Shown: positions 58,759-64,000 of the stretch, piece after piece | Layout of the letters: each line of letters starts with the position of its first letter | How positions within the stretch are numbered: position 1 is the stretch's first letter | Assembly (NCBI GenBank): GCA_010093705.1 | Contig: MU006089.1 | Span: forward strand, 73,099 to 137,098 | DNA from: Patellaria atrata CBS 101060 | Lineage: Eukaryota; Ascomycota; Dothideomycetes; Patellariales; Patellariaceae | Direction: 5' to 3' | DNA length: 64,000 nucleotides | Made by a program: the position numbers and the translations under genes | Notes under the pieces: generated by a model | What the model was told of the DNA's origin: nothing | What the model saw: only the letters and a program-made list of their open reading frames with translations | Databases searched by the model: none

Positions 58759-61051
58759 TCAAATTTCCCCTCGACTGCCTCTCTCCTTCTTACTGATATA
58801 CCTGACTAGGCTTTCGCAGAGTCTATCTAGAACAAACTCAGGCTCACTCTTTCGGGCCATCATGGGACTGTTCTCCCCTATCCAATCCCACTCAATCAAA
58901 TCTTCATCTTCATCTTCTGTTTGCTCATCTTCCTTATTTTCTTCTTTATTCGACTTTAGACCTCCAGGCTCTTCTCGGTCTCTCCTTTTATTTTTTGAAG
59001 ACGTGAATCTGATCAATTGCGTATATTCGACCCATTCCTCGTAACAGTACTTTTTGGGCTTCTCCTCTTGCAAATCATTTGCCGTTTTCCTAATAGCCGC
59101 TGCGAGTCTTCGTGCTAATTCGTCCTCATTAATACCCTTCCCCTCGTCAACCGCCTTCGCATCTGCAGCTAAACCTTCAAATGTCGCAACAGGTTCGTTG
59201 ATGCTAGTCTCTGAATCGGGGCCAATAGACAAACCTTCCTGCTGACGTATCCTGGCTGCTTTCTGTTCATGTCTCCGTTGATAGGCTTGCATGAACGCGA
59301 GCAACCAAGGAAGATGACTTGGTACCGCTTTCCAAATACCCTCTTTTGGCAACACCGTGAAATCTGCAAACTGATTTGTCCACTTTTTAAAGCCTGATAT
59401 GACCGTATCGCCCATATCGCTTACCAGTAGTGTCATCGTTGGTACGGCTAAAAGACTCCAGATGACGAAGAATGGTCTACCGGCATTGCTCTTTGGACTA
59501 AGATCCCCGTATCCAATAGTCAGTAGTGAGACGTAGCAGAAATACAGTGCTTTGAAATAAGTCATTTTCTGCGTTTCTTTTTCCGACCGCCAGAAAACAA
59601 CAGCACCAACGCACCAGAGGATTCCGAAGGCGATGACGGAGACTGTGAGTGCTGACCATCTCTTAAATCGAGCAGTTTGCTGTTCAATAGAACGCATGGC
59701 GTTAAAACGGTCGCGTTCCTCTCGTAGGAGGATGAGTCTGGGTTTATGACGGCGAGCTGCTTGGGTTAGAGTATTTCTTCGGGGCCTAACTGGTTTAAGA
59801 TGAGCCTTGGATTCATCCACAGCATTAACTGGAGCGGAGATGGATGGATGATGGGTGGCATCGATTCGAATTCGCCTTCGGTCAAGGTCTACCGAATTGG
59901 TTACTGTACGGTCAAACGTCCGTACACGTTGACGTTCGACATGCTTGTGGACAATTTTCTCGTGGCCAATTTCCCCTACGAATTTGTTGATACTTGAGAT
60001 GACAAGACCAAGCATGATAATCCCCCCTACTGAGTACGGAAAGACAAGACCACGGCCAACATCATCGGTGGGGTAGAGGTCACCAAAGCCAACAGTTAGG
60101 ATTGTCACATCACAGAAATAGAGCTAAAATAGTTCTCAGCTTCGAAGCAAGAAATGAAATGTATATTGGTAAATGTGTACTTACGCCATCAGCAAATGTC
60201 CATGGCTTGTCACCGTAGTTTGATTCGACACGGGAAAATACAGCAGCTCCACCACCTAGCCATGCAAAGAAAAGCATCGTCTGCAGGATGAGAGTTCGCT
60301 GAGAGTCTGTCAAAGCGAAGTGTTGGGGATAATGGCCTAGAATGTACCCCAACATATTTATCATCAAGATCATAGAACATATACAGTACAGTACAGCTGC
60401 GATGACAGCATACCAGTAACCTTGTGTATATGTCTCCTGGGGACGGTTGGGCGGGACATAGATATTCATACAGGCAGTAATGGCAATGAGCTATAGTGTC
60501 AGTTCCGCGCCGTTGTACAGAATTTTAGAATAGTACTTACAAGACCGGTAGAAAGATACCAGGAAGCAATGCTCATAGGCAAAGCGACAATATAACGTAC
60601 AGTTTGGGTAAAATTCATCAATAGGAAGAAATTGCCGATGAAGCCGAATATGAGAGAGGCAACGTTCAGCCAGTAACACCTTTTTTTAGGGTTAATTATA
60701 TTGTATGAGATAGCGAGTGGATATTGTACCATCTGGGATCTGTAAAGGGAATCCCTTCAAGTTCCGGTATCAACTGCCCAGATTCATCTATGATGCTCAT
60801 TCTCCAAGGCGTGACAAGTGCAGCGATAGACAGCACATTTGCCAACGGTCCTATCGTAGCTGCGAGGAGTCTGAAGAACTTGTCTGTTAGACTGTACGGA
60901 TCTCTTATTGCGGTTGTACGCTGGACTAATAATAGTCACGAAGGAAACTTACGGTATAGCGGTAGACGCAAACCACCAATCCCTAGATGACCATCAATCA
61001 GCCAAACCCCTTTTCGTCTTACCATGCTTCCTGTGAGACTTCGCATGACAT
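58759..61051 (-). CDS. TOK1: Outward-rectifier potassium channel TOK1
   Basis: Six exons on the minus strand, 61023-61051, 60953-60982, 60730-60870, 60541-60679, 60185-60490 and 58759-60123, give about 669 aa. Two pore loops carry the selectivity filters TVGFGD and TIGYGD, with eight predicted helices, the layout unique to fungal TOK channels. Other landmarks are WWFASTAIPLLAATIGPLA and GNFFLLMNFTQTVRYI. The C-terminal cytosolic tail is long and charged. It lets potassium out of the plasma membrane on depolarisation. The first two exons are only 29 and 30 nt, and the predicted N-terminus is short for the family, so the 5' end may be incomplete. Confidence 0.92.
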
Positions 61052-61440
61052 ATGATATCTTAGTCTGATGTATGCTCACAACAAAATATTTTCTGACTTG
61101 TGCTGTATAGGGATGGAGAATTCTATTTATGATAAGGGGAATGGATAGTACAGTAGAGTACAATAACACAGAAGGAACAAATGGAAATCGCTGGAACTGA
61201 CGTTTCTCCCGCATTGGTCTGGTGAATCTTCATATTATATTGACGTACCGTATCGTGCAAGGGGTCGGGTATGTGACAGTCTTTCAAAGTGGGTCAGTTC
61301 TTTGAAAGGAATACTAGTCTAGAACTATCTTAGCACCACTTCTAGCTCATCATCGGAACATCACCCTTGAACCTCGGGCTTCATCCGTCATACTGTATGT
61401 ACTTAATCATTATTATGATTCCAACCACTTACTACTCACC
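61052..61440. promoter_or_regulatory. Shared promoter of TOK1 and PDK-like genes
   Basis: The 389 bp between divergent starts include gtacagtagagtac near 61148. No TATA box is obvious. Confidence 0.4.
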
Positions 61441-62915
61441 ATGTTTGCCCGTCAGAGGCCGAAACTCATACAATCATGGCCAATAAGGCGAGTGCACCCA
61501 TCGGTGTGTCTTCAACAGGGACGACTTGCTGCTCGAGCATCGTATCAAACCTTGAATCTGACCCGGAAAATCGTTACTGACGACGATATCGCTAACCTCG
61601 CCGCAAAGCCACTTCACCCTCTTACACTCGCGGATTTAGTAAAGTAAGCTGTTTAATACCTTTCAAAGACTGTCCATTCTTACGTCTAACAATCCATAGG
61701 CATGGCCACCCTCCACTGTCGGAAAAGGCGCTCTTCAATTCAGCCAATTTTACGCTATCCATCCTACCCACACGCCTAGCCCATCGTATACAATCATTGC
61801 GCAACTTACCATTCATCGTCGTCTCCAACCCTCATGTGTCGAAAATCCACAATAACTACCTACATTCTCTTTCCACACTACTACCATGGGCGGAGACGGA
61901 GATAAACACATTGGAGGACGAGATCAAGTTCACCGAGGTCATGGCAGACTTGGTTCATACACATGCAAATACGATTTCAATACTCGCAAGAGGCTTTTTG
62001 GAAGCCCGCAAATATATCTCCCCATCAGAGGTAACAAGGTTCTTGGACGAGCATCTCCGCGCTCGGATTGGTACCCGTTTGATCGCAGAGCAGCACATCG
62101 CGCTACACTTTTCGTCTCAACCACATCGTGAGCTAGAAAATGAATCCACACATGACAACCACGGTAATAATTATGATGGTTCAAGCTATAATGGGGTCAT
62201 TGACACTCAGTTGTGTCCGGCGAGTATCATCCGACATTGCGAAGGGGTAGTTGGGGATATATGTGAATTGAAGTATGGTGTGCGACCTAGAATCATCATT
62301 AATGGGGAGCCAGAATATACTTTTGCCCATATACCCGTCCACCTAGAGTATATCATTACCGAGTTGCTCAAAAATGCTTTTCGAGCCACTATTGAGAGGG
62401 GAATGGAGCGTGAGCCAGTCGAGATCACGATTGCCCCCCTACCGGAGCTCTCTGTGTCGAACTCTGGCCATAAAGGAATCAAAAACAGTATGCAGGGAAA
62501 TACGGATGAGGCTTCTAAATCTCTCGGCTCTGATACTAAAGGACATATCGACGGTGATGAGCTCATCCGCCCGTTGGAAGAGTCAACCCCAGGGGTGACC
62601 ATACGAATTCGAGACCGCGGTGGAGGCATATCCCCGGAGAATTATGGGCACATATGGGACTATAGTTTCACGACGTTCAATGAGGATCAGATATCAGATA
62701 CGCTCTCTGGCAACTCTGAAGGCAATATTGATGCGCTCACTACAATATCGGGATCTAGTGGCGTCGATGCGAATAGTCTTGCGGGCTTAGGGTATGGGCT
62801 CCCTCTAGGAAGAGCTTATGCTGAGTATTTCGGAGGTGGAATTGCGGTGCAGAGCTTATGGGGATGGGGAACGGATGTTTATCTTAGCTTAAGAGGCGTG
62901 GGCAAAGTTGACTGA
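61441..62915 (+). CDS. Mitochondrial pyruvate dehydrogenase kinase family protein
   Basis: Exons 61441-61643 and 61700-62915 give about 472 aa. The first 35 residues are basic with no acids, a mitochondrial presequence. The BCDHK/PDK N-terminal domain includes LPTRLAHRIQSLRNLPFIVVSNP and FLEARKYISPSEVTRFLDEHLRARIG. The GHKL ATPase has the N box ELLKNAF, the G1 box DRGGGI and the G2 box LGYGLPLG. These enzymes phosphorylate and switch off the pyruvate dehydrogenase complex. An insertion of about 45 residues with acid and Ser residues lies before the G1 box. It corresponds to one of the two yeast Pkp proteins; I cannot say which. Confidence 0.9.
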
Positions 62916-64000
62916 AGGAAGGTAGGAATTGGAAAGTATGCGGGTATCGATGACAAAGACACACAGTGGTTGAAGGTACATCTCATTCATTCCTCAGAAC
63001 TGCTAACACATACCGCACACTTCACGTGAGTCGGAAGCGTCAATTAGAATGGGCTGTGGGACAACGATACATAACTCTTATTTGTATCTCCAACTCGTCC
63101 ACCTCTAAGCGGAGATGTGGATTCTTCGGAGCTTGGAAGGCGTGAGCTACGTATTTTCGAGTGTCCACTGGGATTGAACGTTAGGTTGCTCCTCACAGGG
63201 GGTTGGTGCGCGAGGAAATCAAGATCATTGGGAACTGGCGAGGAATATGCTCGAAACATTGCTCTAGGTATGATATATGGATGTATCTGTACTGTAGAAG
63301 GACAGGTACAAGGCCGCTCAACTATTTTCGTGGACCTATTCTCATTTATCTGCTGGGACTTTCTCATTGAACAGAGGGAAAGAGGTAAAAAGTGGTACTT
63401 ATCAATGTACCCGTCAATGCAAAAGGGCGCTGTGAACCTATTGGACTAAGGGATACTGTAATACCTCACTGTTCGTTATTGGGAAGTGAGTGTACGATAT
63501 GCACTCGGTTTACTGTGAAAATTGAAAAGAGAAGGTCTGAACTGACTTAGGTATGTCTGGCGCTATCAAAGCTTCCGTTTATGCCGGCTGAGAGCTTTAT
63601 ACCTTACCTTAACTCAATGCTGTACAATTGACCCCTTTTGGGTCTCAAAGCGCCGATTTCGTACCTTTAGCTCTACCCCACCTAAAGGTACATACGGTAC
63701 TAGGTTTCCTACGTCCTGAGGTGATATCAAATCGGACGAAGGTAGCCATTTGTAGGAAATAAGCCTAGAAGCGCACAGGGCCTTTGAGGTATGACTAGAG
63801 GTTTAAATCAACGTTCAGGTTCTTGTTGTTCCTTGGAGTAAGTACCAGAGTAACGTGCTGGGAAATCTGATGGATCTATTTGCGTTCCGCCATACCATAA
63901 GACATAAAGAACACCGTGAGAAAGTTTCTAAAATTTTATGTGACGCTGCTTAACTATATCAAGATTATTGGACAGGTTCATTTGGTTTCATTGTCATTGT
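62916..64000. other. Right-end region without a recognised gene
   Basis: About 1.1 kb. A plus-strand frame at 63117-63449 and a minus-strand frame at 63044-63367 overlap each other and show no family. ACCTTACC at 63601-63608 and cacctaaaggtac near 63688 are of the recurring type seen in promoters, so the start of another gene may lie beyond the window. Confidence 0.4.

Noticed and set aside
63044-63449. Opposing frames near the right end
   Set aside because: Frames on both strands overlap the same bases, which is typical of non-coding sequence.
1-64000. Transposons, LTR elements and tRNA genes
   Set aside because: I saw no terminal repeats, reverse transcriptase or transposase motifs, and no clear tRNA A and B boxes; a search with dedicated profiles would be needed to exclude small or decayed ones.

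Overview
The window looks like nuclear DNA of a filamentous ascomycete (Pezizomycotina; a leotiomycete-like fungus would fit, but this rests on general gene content, not a search). Reasons: nearly every gene is split by short introns of about 50-160 bp with GT..AG ends, about 28 genes lie 0.3-2.3 kb apart on both strands, and the set includes a TOK1-type potassium channel, a HET-domain gene, a GH43 secreted glycosidase, an APSES/ankyrin cell-cycle regulator and fungal forms of CAP, GlnRS and MAK32. I see no rRNA, tRNA, CRISPR or intact transposon. All exon joins were inferred by eye from splice signals, reading frame and family conservation. Left part (1-13.3 kb): a cyclin-box protein, glycogen phosphorylase (12 coding exons), adenylyl-cyclase-associated protein, a MAK32-like PfkB protein, a likely complex I accessory subunit head-to-head with mitochondrial ribosomal protein mL44, and an alanine-rich secreted or membrane-anchored protein. 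Middle (13.3-34.4 kb): a long gene-free stretch, a pseudokinase, a C15G22 homopolymer palindrome, a GH43 glycosidase, the vacuolar TRP channel Yvc1, eIF2-alpha, an Mme1-like mitochondrial carrier, an SAP-like/multi-TM protein, a METTL13-type methyltransferase and a large two-PH-domain Spo71-like protein. Then 34.8-37.6 kb is the only clearly accessory block, a decayed HET-domain gene. Right part (38-63 kb): pirin, a methyltransferase frame interrupted by a stop, a glycolipid-transfer protein, a tartrate/D-malate dehydrogenase-like enzyme, mitochondrial inner-membrane peptidase 2, glutaminyl-tRNA synthetase, the P5A ATPase Spf1, an Mbp1-type APSES factor, a long LYR-motif protein, a GNAT acetyltransferase, TOK1 and a pyruvate-dehydrogenase-kinase-family protein; the last 1.1 kb is empty. 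There is no operon logic. Recurring themes are mitochondrial function (complex I subunit, mL44, Mme1-like carrier, Imp2, PDK-like kinase, LYR protein) and ion or lipid transport (Yvc1, TOK1, Spf1, GLTP). Eight gene pairs are head-to-head and share promoters of about 290-735 bp, some carrying a repeated ACCTTACC word. I found no convincing new multi-gene system; the most unusual items are a GC-AG intron and 13-nt micro-exon in glycogen phosphorylase, a triple-degenerate pseudokinase, an EF-hand-like loop in the GLTP protein, the stop inside the methyltransferase and the C/G palindrome.
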